A stretch of DNA of 64,000 nucleotides from Favolaschia claudopus (Eukaryota; Basidiomycota; Agaricomycetes; Agaricales; Mycenaceae). The translations under genes and the position numbers were made by a program. Where the stretch lies: contig JAWWNJ010000062.1 in the NCBI GenBank assembly GCA_037176885.1, forward strand, positions 930,001 through 994,000, given 5' to 3'. Shown here one piece after another: positions 1-15,066 of this stretch; the stretch's first letter is position 1, and the number at the start of each line of letters is the position of its first letter. Below the pieces are notes generated by a model. The model was not told the origin of the DNA and did no database searches. It worked only from the letters and a program-made list of their open reading frames with translations.

Positions 1-927
1 TCGATCAAGGCGTGCATCTGCGGTATATGTTCGATCCCTCGCCGTGTCGCGGCCGTTGTGAAGTGGCTTGTTTTTCAATGCTTCGAGGAAGGAAGTTGGG
101 ATGGGCATGTTGCCTTCGTCTGCTTCTTAATTCTTACTGCTGCGTCAATCAACGAGATGCTCAAGCTATTCTATTGGCTCCTCCCCTTGACTTTGGCCGG
201 GCTCAAATCATGGCGCCAAACAATTCTGACCCTACACTTGACGATCACTCAAGATGTCTTTCCCATCATCGTGAGCCTCATCCAAGCAAGCGAACTCCCG
301 CAAACGGCAGTCTTTTGGTGGGAATGGCTGTTTCTCCCAGCTTTCAATACCCCCCGCGCCGAAATAGACCGTATTGTATGTCTTTGTTCCTCGGGTTCAG
401 CTGTTCGACTGACTTTCTCTCAGATAATCGTTGGTCTCGCACTCTTGTGGCTCCTGGTTCGATGGCTGGTGTGTCCGGATGCCTTGTTATTGTGTTCTGC
501 CCTGCTAACATTTTCCACAGTTGTCTTCTCGTTGGGGCGATCGCGCAGCGCGTGCAAAGATGAACAGACGTATCAAGATCTTGGAAGCCCGTCTTCGAAA
601 TCGCAGTGCTTGAAATACCTCCACAATATACCCCTCGTACGTTAATCTCGCTGTTCGCATCTCGTGCATGTACTCATACTTGTCCAGATATACCCATTTC
701 TTCCATCGGTCAGGAATCGGAACGCAATATACTTCGACGTAGCGAGGCCACAGCCCGGAGAAGGGACCGACGCGACGCCGACCGAAAGTGCCGACGAAGA
801 TCAATATGGAATGTTACCGCGTAGAGTGCTTGGTTTGGAAATTGATGGGGACGCCCCCTTTACTCGCCACAGGACACCTACCTCACCCTCAACTCCATCT
901 GATATGGCTCTCGACGTCGACGCGTAA
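1..927 (+). CDS. Hypothetical membrane protein, 5' end outside the window
   Basis: The frame is open from base 1, so the start lies upstream. A workable model has exons 1-375, 424-636 and 688-927, separated by introns of 48 and 51 nt with GT-AG ends that keep the phase. The N-terminal part has several hydrophobic segments (for example FVCFLILTAA, FYWLLPLTLAGL, LALLWLLVRWLV). The C-terminal part is hydrophilic and rich in Pro, Thr, Asp and Glu. I do not recognise the family. The 3' end is uncertain. A good donor (GTAAGT at 924) could extend the protein past the stop at 925. Splicing 469-520 out would instead give a basic tail ending at 611-613. The frame is the best supported part; exact exons are a guess. 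Confidence 0.4.
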
Positions 928-1669
928 GTCTCGCTCACCATTCTTTCTTCATGTATTGATCCTCGCCTGTCAGCGCTGGTGTCTCTTGGGTTGATACTTG
1001 GCCGCTACGGCTGTCGACGAGCAACCGACCGCCGTTTTCTCTCTCTGACAAGACGCATATTATGGACCGGCTGACTTGTAGTTTGGTGGGGAAGTGTGAG
1101 GCTCTGCAGGCGGGTCTGCGACTTGTCCCACCCTCGCGCCGTCAAACACCTTTGTACAGTACACCTTTTTGTTGTCAGTCTTGTGTGTCGTTGTCGTATA
1201 CCCTTTATATACCGTTTCTACTGCTGATCTAGACTCTTGCGCGATAGTATATCCAAGTCTTCGGTTTCCGCTGTCTGCTTTGCAATGTCTGCACGAACCA
1301 ACTTGATACCTAAAATGTCTCCGCTTGCGCTTGTCGAGCCTCCCGCTTGCCCGCATCTATGGCAACCAACGAATAATTGGCGTAATTGAATAAAAGCTTA
1401 GTCATCAGCACCGTAACCAGAAAGTCACTTGTCATTCGTACAGTCAGGATTGTCCTTTTACTCCGGTTCGGAAGCAGGCTTTCGCTGGATCTCTGCCTCT
1501 TGCAACTCCCAAACATTCCCTTAATTTGTTCGACTATCTGTGAGCAGCCGTCAACCCTGGTTTTCCTCCGCTGACAGCGTCATCATTGTCAGAAATTGTC
1601 GACAAGTTCCTGCTTTCGCTCAGTCGAACCGCGTCACAGTCTACCAGGAACACTTCCGCTCAATACAAC
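928..1669. other. Intergenic region upstream of the YPK1 gene
   Basis: No convincing coding exon was found here beyond a possible small 3' exon of the upstream gene near 974. The stretch is pyrimidine-rich towards the YPK1 start and probably holds its promoter and 5' leader. I see no clear TATA box. Confidence 0.4.
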
Positions 1670-3912
<2,243 letters not shown>

Positions 3913-5276
3913 TACACGTATAATCGTATCAGTCGCTGGCCGTGCTGCTCGTCTCCCTCGATCCATTTGTGCTGCGACATATACATCACGCTCCTTTTAA
4001 TATGGTTCGTTGTCCTAATCGACGACCAATCTCTCATCCCATTCACTCACTCGCATTGATTCATCCCATCTATATATCTATATTTCATACCAGGTTCCGA
4101 GAAGTTCATACATACAAGCCACCCACATTCCTTTTAATCAATGTCATATTAGCGTTCCTCCTCCGGCTCTCGTCTCTCACTCTTTTGTAGACTACCTTAC
4201 CCATCGCTTTTACATACTTGCTTTCGTCGCGGATTTCATTTGTCTCACCAGTCATCTACAATCGTAACCTATAACAGGAGCATCGAATATATTATAGTTA
4301 TTTTCCGTTTTCATGTTTGTCGCGATTGAAGCATGAGTCTTGAACGGCACCGACACGTAGCGTTTTTGGTCTGACTCATTGCAAGGTGATAGGAATTATG
4401 ATGCCCGCAGCTTGCACAGTACTGCGAAGACTGTCGGAAGCCTCGAGCCTTCTGCCTGCATTGATATTTATCGCAGTCAGTCGACACACTTCGGAATCGC
4501 ACAGTCCGGAAACGCCGCGAAATGACGTTTTGCAGACAAGGTGCCGCCCAATCAAGTCATCGATAATAATACTCACCACGTCTGGAGAGACTGACGTGCA
4601 GGGAGCGGCAGGGTGCCACGGAAGAAGAGCTCTTGTTTAAGTTGACGCGTAGTTTCGGCAGAGACGATGTTCTGGCAGCACGGCATGCCAGAAGCCGAAC
4701 TGCGAACCAACAATTTCCAAAATGGGACGATATGGGTTGTTTGGATGTATTTACTTCTTGGAAAAAGAGGATAAGAAATCAATGCTTCAAACGTCGAACC
4801 ATACGGGTTTCAGACAGTGCTGTGAGTAGGGTTTTGAAGATGCGACAGATCTGGTACCCTGGCTCACCGGTGCTCACCCCTCGATTTCTCGATGGATTCT
4901 TGGCGAACGTCGATCCGCTAATCGAGACGGAATGATCCGACGGAACAAGATAAAAGCCTCCGATCGCGTAATTTTGCAAAAGTGCAAGGTACATACTACA
5001 TACCGCAAGGGTACCGCGCAGCAACGTCTGCTGTTGAGGTCCGCAGGCCAAGCGCAGGCCAACGAATATTCTTGTGGCGTGCCGACCTGACTCGTCAACA
5101 AAACCTGGCAGAATTGGGATAAAGATCAAAGATTGGTGGGTGGGTTGACATCCGCGGGCCGGAGTGGCTGACCTGATTTGTCTGACTTCGCCGGGCCTGA
5201 AAATGAGTTTAAATAGACACACAACACCCGTGGGCTACGCTGCTTGCCATTTGCGCCATCCGCGTCATCTACCGCC
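3913..5276. other. Intergenic region between YPK1 and the ABCB gene
   Basis: About 1.36 kb. It holds the YPK1 3' region (pyrimidine-rich, several poly(A)-like AT stretches) and the promoter of the downstream exporter. Small frames on both strands show no recognisable protein features or consistent splicing. No RNA gene was recognised. Confidence 0.5.
5208..5216 (+). promoter_or_regulatory. TATA-like element upstream of the ABCB gene
   Basis: An AT-rich TTTAAATAG lies about 60 bp upstream of the chosen ATG at 5277 and is followed by a C/T-rich stretch typical of fungal core promoters. The assignment rests on position and sequence only. Confidence 0.4.
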
Positions 5277-8200
5277 ATGTCCGCCACCGACTCGGTCGAC
5301 GAGAAGACCCCCGTCGCCCCCTCCAAGCGCGGCTTCTTCTCTCGCAAATCAAAGCCCGTCAAAGATCTAGAGAAAGACGCAGACTCTGAGAAAACACACG
5401 TCGAACAACCAGCGAAACCTGAAATTGCTCCCATCGGTTTCCTCCAGTTGTTCAGGTTCTCCACCCCTTTTGAATTGACTCTCGATGCCATCGGTTTGGT
5501 CGCCGCTGCCGCTGCTGGTGCTGCCCAGGTCAGTTGGTACACTCTACCGCGTTCACGATCGTGCTCAAGGGCTTCCTTTACAGCCTTTAATGACAATTCT
5601 ATTCGGCAAACTCGTCAACCAATTCGTCCATTTCCAAACATTGTTGTTGCAACTCAGCGATCCCTCGAAAGCTGCTGATGCCCAAGCAGCTTTACCAGCA
5701 GCTGCCAAAGATTTCCGCCACCAAGCTGCCCTCCTCGCGATATATCTCGTGGCAATTGGAGCTGGAATGTTTGTCTGCACGTATACCTACATGTGCGCGT
5801 ATTTCTCGTATCCCCTGTTTGCAGGCGTTGATCGGCTTTTCTTTCAGGTTGACCTTTGTCTATACCGCCGAAGTAAACGCGAAACGTATTCGGGAACGGT
5901 ATCTCCAGGCTATCCTACGCCAGAACGTCGCGTTTTTCGATAATGTTGGAGCCGGTGAGGTTGCAACGCGCATTCAAACCGACACCCGTGTGTTTCAAGC
6001 TTTCTTCTCATCTGGCTTTGCATTAATGAAACCTTGTTATCGTAGACCTGGTCCAACAAGGTATCTCTGAGAAAGTAGCTTTGGTCGTAAACTTTCTTTC
6101 TGCCTTCGCCACTGGTTTCATTGTTGCCTATGTTCAATCCTGGCGGCTTGCGCTCGCGATGTCGTCCATCTTGCCTTGCATCGTCCTGACGGGCGGTATC
6201 ATGAACAGATTCATCTCACGCTACATGCAGTGAGTCAGATTTTATTCCCGTTGTATCCGATTGGTTCACCGAACTTGTGTTCAGACTTTCCCTCAAACAT
6301 GTTGCTGAGAGCGGAAGCTTAGCTGAAGAGGTCATCTCAACTGTCCGTACCGCACAAGCCTTTGGCACACAACGAATTTTGGCCGGTTTGTATGACGGCC
6401 ATATCGCTCACTCTGAACGGGCAGATCTCAGGGCCGCTGTTTGGCACGGCGGAGGATTGGCGGTGTTCTTCTTCATTATCTATTGCTCGTATGCACTGGG
6501 TTCGTTTTCGGTTCTGTATCGCTACGAAGCATCTTTAACTCTCCACCACAGCTTTCAGCTTCGGTACAACACTTATCAACCAAGGGCATATTACCCCCGG
6601 TGGTGTTATCAACGTCTTCATGGTGCGTGCCAGTCTTTCGACATTCTTGCCAACGCCTTGATGAAGAGCTCGCCAGGCCATCTTAATCGGTTCTTTCAGT
6701 TTGGCTATGCTTGCTCCCGAAATGCAAGGTGAATTCGAACGCATCCCATCAGATGTATTATTTCTCACCATGCGTACACCGGATAGCTATCAACCACGGA
6801 CGTGGCGCTGCCGCTAAATTGTATGAGACCATCGACCGTGTGCCTGAGATCGATTCGGCAAACGACTCGGGTCTTAAACCCGACTCAGTCGTCGGCGAGA
6901 TCACCTTGGAAGGCGTCACGTTCAGCTACCCGTCGCGTCCCACCGTGCAGGTCGTCAAGGGTCTGACGCTGAAATTCCCTGCGGGTAAGACTGCTGCGCT
7001 CGTCGGCGCATCGGGTTCCGGCAAATCTACCATCGTCGCGCTTGTGGAACGCTTCTACGACCCGACGGGCGGTGTGGTTAAGCTGGACGGCGTTGATGTC
7101 AAGGATCTGAATCTCAAGTGGCTAAGGACACAAATTGGGCTGGTTAGCCAGGAGCCGACGCTTTTCGCTACCACGATCAAAGGCAATGTCGCGCATGGGC
7201 TAATTGGCACGAAGTGGGAGAACGCACCGGAGGAGGAAAAGTTTGCGTTGATTAAGGACGCGTGTGTCAAGGCGAACGCCGATGGTTTCATTTCGAATCT
7301 TCCGAACGGATATGATACGGTGTGTATCCGCTCCGTGGTAATTTTTCTTCATCTCTGACTTGGTTCTAGATGGTCGGAGAGCGCGGATTCTTGTTGTCCG
7401 GTGGTCAGAAGCGTTAGTGTTTTTCTCATCGTGTCGAGTTTCGCGTCTGATCCGTTGCTTCGTATATAGAACGCGTCGCCATCGCTCGCGCCATTGTTTC
7501 GGACCCTAGTATTCTTCTGCTCGATGAGGCCACCAGTGCTCTGGACACTCAGTCTGAAGGTGTTGTACAAGACGCCTTGGACAAGGCCGCCCACGGTCGC
7601 ACGACGATTGTGTATGTATTTGATCTGGCATGTCGATAACTAATTGCTGAATCTTGGGTCTCGCACAGTATTGCCCACAGACTGTCGACTATCAAGGATG
7701 CTGACCAGATCTTCGTCATGGGTGAAGGTCTTGTTCTTGAACAGGGTACTCACAACGAACTCCTCGATACCGAGAATGGTGCATATGCCCGACTCGTTGC
7801 AGCACAGAAACTACGCGAGGCACAACAACGCACGGACGACGCTGACTCAGAGGACACGGCTAAGGAGGCGGAGGAGATGGAGAAGGCTGTGAGGGAGGAG
7901 ATTCCTCTGGGCCGCAAGAACACTGGCCAACACTCACTTGCGAGCGAGCTCGTGGAGAAGAGGAATCAAGCACATGCCGTCCAGGATCACGAAGGGGATT
8001 ACGGCTTGCCTTACCTGTTCAAACGCATGGGTTTGTTGAACCGTGATGGATGGATGGCTTACGGCGTTGGCTCTATCGCTGCTATCGGGACTGGTGGCGT
8101 GTTCCCCGCTTTCGGGATTGTTTATGGTGAGTTGCTCTTTGAATTTATTTGGTCCCTTCGATCTAACTGCGGTCCAGCCAAGGGTATTGGTGGTTTCTCG

Positions 8201-10358
8201 TTGGAATCGGCCCATGAACGTCGTGTCACCAATGACAGGAATGCACTATATCTGTTCAGTGCGTAATCTCGTTGGTTCACGAGTGCTGATATACTGAACG
8301 GAAATGCAAAGCCATCGCCCTCGCCTCCACGGTCTGCATTGGTTTCCAGAACTACCTCTTCTCGTCTGCAGCTGCACGGTTGACCAATAAACTGCGATCG
8401 CTTAGTTTCAGGGCCATCCTACGTCAAGACAGTGCGTCCTGTATAGACTTTACCCCACTGCGAATACTGAGCAACCCTTATACAGTCGAGTTCTTTGACA
8501 AGGACGAAAATAGTGCGGGAGGGTTGACGTCTGCACTAAGCGACAATCCGCAAAAGGTTAACGGCTTGGCTGGTATAACACTCGGTGCGATTGTCCAAGC
8601 TATGTCGACATTGGTTACCGGTGCTATCATCGGTTTGGTCATCGTCTGGAAGGTATGTCTTGTTTTAGCCGTCTTTCCTTGCGCTGAACCAGAACCCTGC
8701 TCTTCGTAGGTCGGTCTCGTCGGACTGGGTATGTTTTCTCATTGAGATCCATCGTTCGCTACTCACCTTTACGCAGCTTGCACGCCTCTCTTGGTCTCTG
8801 TTGGATTTATCCGGCTGCGTGTCGTCGTGCTCAAAGACCAGAAGAATAAGAAGGCGCACGAGGCATCTGCCCAGCTTGCTTGCGAGGCCGCTGCTGCTAT
8901 CCGGACTGTCGCCTCCCTGACCCGCGAGAAAGATTGCTGCGATCTTTACAGCCAGAGTTTGGAGGGACCGCTCCGCCAGTCCAACCGCACTGCTGTGTGG
9001 AGTAATTTCATCTATGCTCTATCACAGAGTATGATCTTCTTCGTGATTGCGCTCATCTTCTGGTTCGGTGCTACCCTCGTATCGCGTCGTGAGATCTCTA
9101 CGTTCCAGTTCTTTGTTGGTCTCATGGTGCGTGGCTGTCTCGATCGTTGTACTTGTACCGACTGCTCTCGTCATAGTCTTCAACATTCTCTGCCATCCAG
9201 GCTGGCAACGTTTTCTCCTTCGTTCCCGATATGTCGTCGGCCAAGGGCGCTGCCTCGGACATCGTCAAGCTGCTAGATTCCGTGCCCGAGATCGACGCTG
9301 AGTCACCAGCTGGCAAGAACGTTGACAGCGCTGCTACCAAGGGCCACATCCGTCTGGAAGGCATCCACTTCAGGTACCCCACTCGTCCCGGTGTGCGCGT
9401 GCTCCGGGAGTTGGACCTTGAAGTCAAGCCCGGAACATTCGTTGCGCTCGTGGGGGCTAGTGGGTCTGGCAAGAGTACTGTGTACGTGATCCTCCAATCA
9501 TCATTACGAGTTAGCACGACGTTGACTGTGATCTAGCATCCAACTTATTGAACGTTTCTACGATCCGTTGGCGGGAGAGGTCTATGTGCGTACAATCTCC
9601 CTTGTTCACTATAGAAGGTTGAACTTATGACAACCTAGCTGGACGGCGAAAAAATCACGGACCTCAATATCCAAGAGTACAGGAAGCAGATTGCGCTAGT
9701 TTCACAGGAGCCCACACTGTATGCGGGCACTGTGAGGTTCAATATCCTGCTCGGCGCCATCAAGCCTGCTGAGGAGGTGACACAAGAGGAGATTGAGCAA
9801 GCTTGCCGCGATGCCAATATCCTCGAATTCATACAATCATTACCACAGTACGTTGGTCGTTGCTTTCGTCACCCAGGGCCTTCTTAATACTGCATCCGAC
9901 AGGGGCTTTGACACTGAGGTTGGTGGGAAGGGTTCTCAGCTTTCCGGTGGCCAGAAACGTAGGCATTGATATATATATATCAGGCGAGTGTCGGACGCTG
10001 ATTGCTTTTCAGAACGTATTGCTATCGCTCGCGCGCTCCTTCGGAACCCCAAAGTCCTGTTACTGGACGAGGCTACTTCCGCCTTGGACTCCAATTCAGA
10101 AAAGGTCGTGCAGGCGGCTCTAGACCAAGCTGCGAAAGGAAGGTCGACTGTTGCCGTTGCGCATCGTCTGTCCAGTATCCAGAACGCCGACCGAATGTAA
10201 GCTTTACCCGAGAGTTCCAGTTGCACCCACTGACATGCCTGTGCAGCTATTTCATCAAAGACGGCAAGGTCTCAGAATCTGGGACGCACGACCAACTGCT
10301 GACGACACGGGGAGATTACTACGAGTTTGTGCAGCTGCAAGCTCTGAGTAGGCGGTGA
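5277..10358 (+). CDS. ABC transporter, subfamily B (MDR/STE6 type), full length
   Basis: Twenty-two exons (first 5277-5528, last 10247-10358; all introns 50-74 nt, GT-AG) give 1308 aa, the usual size for a TMD-NBD-TMD-NBD exporter. A variable acidic and lysine-rich N-terminus precedes TMD1. NBD1 has Walker [10 protein letters not shown] (about residue 448), signature LSGGQKQ and Walker [12 protein letters not shown] (about 580). NBD2 repeats these motifs at about 1098, 1205 and 1225, so both ATP sites look catalytically complete. TMD1 contains QTDTHLVQQG, typical of fungal MDR proteins. Exon 8710-8728 is only 19 nt. The family exports hydrophobic compounds or prenylated peptides across the plasma membrane; the substrate cannot be told from sequence. 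The neighbours suggest no pathway. Confidence 0.95.
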
Positions 10359-10684
10359 TAATGTGTATATAGACTAGGAATACTTACCCCACACTTACGA
10401 TATCATCTTTTGCACACTTTCAAAATGGAATAATTGTTTCTTGTAATTTTGTTTCGCTATCATGGTGTTGATGTCTGTTTGTCCGGACCTTGTTCTCTAC
10501 TTCATCCTCACAAACGCAGCAGATATCCCCTACTCCGCGCCGACACTCCATCCCAGCACTATGAATATCTCATCTCTGACCTTTGCCTGCAGTGCTCCTC
10601 GCAAGAATTCTTTCTCGTACAATTACACCAAACCCTCCTGCTATGAGGACTTGAAAACCGTCTTCTCGTGCATTACTCCAAGCT
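10359..10684. other. Convergent 3' intergenic region
   Basis: It lies between the ABCB stop and the stop of the minus-strand isochorismatase-like gene. I see only AT-rich 3' untranslated sequence and no additional gene. Confidence 0.5.
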
Positions 10685-11254
10685 CTAAGCCTGCCCGACC
10701 TCCTGGATCCATTGTGTCGAAGACTTAACCGTGCTCTGCTTCGGGAAGACCTTTTCCACGAGCACTCTGTGCACCTCTTCGTCTCTGTCCAAGCAAAGAT
10801 CCTCCAACACTGTCAATTTGAAATCCATATCTGCGGCCTGTCTGACTGTCGACAGCACCACACCGCTCGTCGCAACGCCCCCCAAAACTAGCGAGTCCAC
10901 CTCGAGACCTCTCAGCACGGCGTCCAAATCGCTGCCGCCAAACGCTGAGACGCGTCGCTTCACCACTTTGATGTCCCCTGCTTGCGGCGCCACAACGGGG
11001 TGCACCGCAACCGACGCGTCCCCTTCGACGAAGGCATTTGCCTCCTTCGCGCGAGCAGCGGAGAGATTGTGTGGCCCAAGCTCAGGGTGTCCCGGTCTGA
11101 ATTCGACGGTCACGTAGATGACTGGGCATTTTGCTGCGCGGGCGGCGTTCGCTGCAGCTGCTGCACGCTCGAGGCATTCTTTGGCCTTGTCGGGATCACA
11201 CATCCCGATGATACCGACTTGCATGTCCATTAGGAGAAGGGCAGTTTTTCCCAT
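10685..11254 (-). CDS. Isochorismatase-like cysteine hydrolase family protein lacking the usual cysteine
   Basis: A single exon gives 189 aa, normal for the family. The N-terminal strand with the catalytic Asp is clear (ALLLMDMQVGI, D10), as is the Lys in VVKRRVSAFGGSDLD. The third member of the triad is normally Cys in a motif like TSxCV. Here the segment reads GGVATSGVVLSTVRQA (about residues 124-139), with Gly-Val where the nucleophile should be. Some fungal and bacterial members of this fold share that variant, so the protein may be a non-hydrolytic or differently acting member. Function is unknown; it is probably cytosolic, as no signal peptide is seen. It is transcribed towards the ABCB gene. 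Confidence 0.88.
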   Translation of the reverse strand: MGKTALLLMDMQVGIIGMCDPDKAKECLERAAAAANAARAAKCPVIYVTVEFRPGHPELGPHNLSAARAKEANAFVEGDASVAVHPVVAPQAGDIKVVKRRVSAFGGSDLDAVLRGLEVDSLVLGGVATSGVVLSTVRQAADMDFKLTVLEDLCLDRDEEVHRVLVEKVFPKQSTVKSSTQWIQEVGQA

Positions 11255-11933
11255 GTTGATTGTGATATGGCTGACTGGATTCGATGGGATGGGAGGTTTT
11301 TGTTTTGAATGAAGGCATTCTTCTCCTTGCTCGATCTAAATACGATTCTGAGGCTTCTGCGGTTCTGGTCGGGACGGGTGTGCGGCGCAGACCGTATCAA
11401 TATGTTGTCATCTGGCTTGGATAATCCGGTCTGCACAATCACTTGAATGGATTATCGCAAGGACGCGGTCAATGATATTGCTTACACTCGCCGCAACTCA
11501 GCCTTTGCAGACCCACAACTAACTCATTGCCGAGTTTAGGACGGCTTCTCGTTTCTTTGTCGCGATTCGATTGCTTTAATCAGTTTAACGGGTCTCTGAA
11601 ACTGCGTGTATCGACTATGCTGGGATTCTCAGAGTACAAGACAGTCAATCGGCCACCGCTCTGGCAATTGGTGGAGGCGAACGCTACAGATAGTAAATGC
11701 ACATCAGTCTTGAAATCAGCCCAGATAGGCTTCGCTCTGCAATGTATTTTTTTTCGTTCAGGAAGAGGGAATGTGATCGCACGAATACTATAGCTACTTT
11801 ACCTTGTTCAACAGCACGAGAAGGAGTAGAGGAAATAAAGATTCAACGAAAAAAATGAGTTACGGCATGTGTTGTCTGACAGGGCCACTACACGCGTTTG
11901 GCTTTCTGCCTTTAGCGTCTGCTTTCGACCAAA
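11255..11933. other. Divergent promoter region between the isochorismatase-like and VAP genes
   Basis: About 680 bp between two start codons pointing outward. Short frames here lack coding character. No strong TATA box was recognised. Confidence 0.4.
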
Positions 11934-13272
11934 ATGTCCGTCTCGTTGAGCCCGTCCAGCTCCCTTGGTTTCAACAGTACGACCTCCCGACTTCGCCTCG
12001 GCTCTTCTAATCCTCCTCAGGACCACTTACTACCCTCGTTAAACGCTCACTCTCCATCGCAAATAACAATCCACACCCCGTAGCATTCAAGGTCAAAACT
12101 ACAGCTCCAAAGGTTTCTTCGCTTCCTGCTACCTCAGAGCTGCCCTCAGCTCTCTTCTCCACAGCTGTACTGTGTCCGCCCCAACTCTGGGCGCGTAGAA
12201 CCTGGCCAGCATGTCGAGGTGTCGGGTACGTCATCGGCTCTTTTTCCAACGATAAATATTCATGCCAGCCTCTAGTCATGCTACAACCGCTCAAAGACGA
12301 GCCCCCTCTCAATGCAAAATGCAAAGACAAGTTTTTGATTCAAAGTACCTTGATTACGCCAGGCAAGGAGGCAATGCCGTTGCAAGACATTGTGCGCACT
12401 CGTTAACCACCTCCAAACTCCGACTCTAACCTTTTCTCTCCAGTGGAACAATCCAGATGCGAGCGATGACGGAAAAGTACACCAGCAGAAGCTCCGGGTA
12501 GTTTACTTGCCCGCTGAGGGTCAGACGTTGGTGGAAGAAGATGAAGACGCTCATAACATGAGCTCCATGACGGGTGCTGGGGAGTCGGTGCGTCTTTGTC
12601 CAAAGCCTTTCATAACGATATTGAAAAATTCTTTGCGTTATTTTACAGCGTTTCGATACCGTGCGCCAACATCCATCCACCAATGGCCATGCTGACGCGG
12701 CGCCTCATATGGCATCCTCTGTCCGACCTTCGACTCCTCCGGCCGACTTCAGCAACGCTCGCGAGGAACCGCACGAAGAGATCCAGCCTTCATTCGATGC
12801 ACCGGGCGTCGTCATCACCCCACCAGACGCAGGCGTGCCTGAAGATGAAGCTGATTCAGCACCCGCGCCAGTACCTGTTCCGGTGTCTGCACCAGAGCCC
12901 GCACCTTCACCGGTCCCGGTCGCTCCAGTTGCATCTTTCCCGGTGCCGGTACCGGCACCCGCCCCGTCACCCCCGAGCACACGCACGCCGTCTGCACAGG
13001 CTCCGATCTCCGTACCCACCTCCGTGCCCCCTCCAACAGACGACTACGCTGTCAAATACAACGAAGCGCAGGCGGAGATCGAGAGACTTCGAAAGCTGCT
13101 TGCCGAGTCGCAACCACCTGCGGAGCTGCGGCGCAGGACACGAAAACTGTCGGATGCTACGGCTGTGGATGTGGCCGTCTTAGAAGAAGCTGCTATCCAA
13201 GAAGGGGTGCCCCTTCAGGTCGTGGTCATCATTGCGCTCGGGGTTTTCATTACAACCTACCTCTTCTTCTAA
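11934..13272 (+). CDS. scs2: VAP-family ER membrane protein (MSP domain, tail anchored)
   Basis: Six exons (11934-11976, 12021-12112, 12165-12225, 12276-12391, 12444-12587, 12649-13272) give 359 aa. Residues 1 to about 130 form an MSP domain, including AFKVKTTAPKLYCVRPN, the conserved FFAT-binding strand of VAP proteins, followed by GRVEPGQ and PLKDEPP. A long linker is rich in Pro-Val-Pro-Ala repeats. Next come a short coiled coil (EAQAEIERLRKLL) and one C-terminal transmembrane helix (VVVIIALGVFITTYLFF) ending at the C-terminus. This is the architecture of Scs2/VAP, which sits in the ER and recruits lipid-transfer and regulatory proteins at membrane contact sites. The symbol is by homology to yeast. 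The first intron is 44 nt. Confidence 0.92.
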
Positions 13273-13514
13273 ACATGGACTCGTTACATATGCAAGTAAC
13301 TTTTGTTTCGCTTTTCCTGTCGTAAGCTCATCGAAGTAGATTGACTTGTACTAGTCTTTCTTTTTATCCTTGTCTCTATGTTGCCTGGATGGTACACGGT
13401 CGTTCTTGGATTCACTCGTTTACACATACATACATTATATCCTCATTTTTCTCCGCCTTTCATCCCTGTCCATACTTATCTTATGTGACCCCAAATCGAA
13501 ACATTGGATTTGGG

Positions 13515-15066
13515 CTATTCGCACAATGTAGTGTTGCGTAGCTGGGTTTCGATGGCCTCGGCGAGAAGTCGATGTACTCGTTCTGTTGGATGACCAACAT
13601 CTGCTAGATTTTTTAGTGGCGGAAAAGAGCCAATATGATGCACGTACTGTACCAGAAGAATCCTGAAGGATCAGCGCAAGTGCAGAATCTATGCGTGCGT
13701 TCAATATAGTTTCATTCGTAATTAACCGGACAAACCCGGTGGTGTTGGTGAACCCAAATTGTTCAGGCGCATCCAAAACCTCATTGAACCACGCATTCGA
13801 GTCAAATGTCATAACAATGGCATCTTCAGAGCTCCGTCAGCCTCAATTTTATCTTACACCATGGCCACGAACATACCAGAATTAGCAGCTTTGAATTCGG
13901 TAACGTGGTCGGCGAGGATGGAATTGAATTGCGTGAGGTGAAGCTTCATGGTAGCGGATCTGGTTGGGCTGCCGACGTTGTTGGGACTGCGGTCTTCGGC
14001 GGGGACGTTGATGAAGAGGTGAGTTTTCAATCCGTTGTCGTGCGCTTTTTGCTGTGAAAAGAAATGATGATTTGTTGAGTACAGAGTGATGTATATGAAA
14101 GACCTACGACCGCTTTGAAATAAGAAGTCATCTCTTCTTCCCAAAAGGCGGGGAAGTCGGTTATCTAGAAGGGCAAAATAAAATAAGAAGACCGGAAAAG
14201 AATAAAGGCAATACATGCTTACAGACGCGTTGTTCAAGGTGTCGCCTGTGTCGTTGATTCCGATCCACCAGGCGGTCAAGGTCTCTGCTGTAGGGTGGGG
14301 CAGGACTTTCGACGCGAATGTCACCCATTGGTTGACCTGGTATTTGCTAGTGAAACGAAATTCGGTACGATGTTGGAGAATATTGATGTACCTGGTCCAC
14401 AAGCGGCACTGTGAAGTTGTGGTGAAGAGGGAGACTGGTAAACGTCAGTTCCAGACAGGGTGGAATTGATTGAGGGTAAGAGAACGAACATACAGAGCGC
14501 TGTCGATATCAGAACCGGCGAAAGCGAAATTCCAGAGTTGTTTCCTGCATCGGAGGGGAGAACCTCCCATGCAGCCGGTCAGAAATTCAATCTGACGCGT
14601 TCAGCACGATGAGTTGGCGACATGGTATTTTGTGCATGAGGAAATACATACCCAATTGGCTCCTTCGGAGCTCGTCTTTAAAGGGTAAGCGAAGAAGGTG
14701 AAATAAGAGAACTGTGACGATTGTATCGAGTAAAATTGAATACGAACATTTTTGGGGATGATTTGGTTGGACAATATTTGTTGCGGGGTGAAGGCAAAGT
14801 CAAAGGCGTCACCAAAGAAGCTGTTTGTCGCGTTCAAACGAAGTCGAACGCGCTTTCGCCGGAGATTCGTTGAAAACAAACCTGAAATTCGCGTGTCCCT
14901 CTGTGCCTTGCACGAAGGTATACGAGTCGCCAAAGGCATACATGTAACGAACTCTATCCCAGTCGAATAAACGGGCTGGAGCTTTGGCTGTTGTTGTGCT
15001 TCCTCCACACAAGAGACACAGAGCGCAGAGTAGCGCCGTTAGACTGGGCAAACCTGAACGCTGCAT
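13515..15066 (-). CDS. Secreted GDSL/SGNH esterase, carbohydrate esterase 16-like
   Basis: Eleven exons on the minus strand (14882-15066, 14748-14820, 14652-14675, 14494-14591, 14392-14434, 14223-14336, 14108-14164, 13877-14051, 13727-13823, 13648-13688, 13515-13603) give 331 aa. A signal peptide is visible (hydrophobic LTALLCALCLLC near the start). SGNH blocks are present: GDSYTF with the nucleophile Ser, WWIGINDTGDT with the block III Asn, and DVGHPTERVH with the catalytic Asp and His near the C-terminus. The spacing and the segments EFLTGC and VNQWV fit fungal CE16 acetylesterases, which remove acetyl groups from hemicellulose oligomers outside the cell. Exon 3 is 24 nt. The start is the ATG at 15066 with a CCACC context. 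Confidence 0.9.

Noticed and set aside
4779..5222. Minus-strand 147-codon frame upstream of the ABCB gene
   Set aside because: No domain, no signal peptide, no splice partners, and it overlaps the likely promoter.
9969..9980. Short AT dinucleotide run
   Set aside because: It lies inside an ABCB intron and is only a few repeats long, as is common in introns.
12596..13183. Long plus-strand frame rich in His, Arg and Pro
   Set aside because: It overlaps the last VAP exon in another frame. The VAP frame carries the domain, linker and membrane anchor, and the repeats explain the long shadow.
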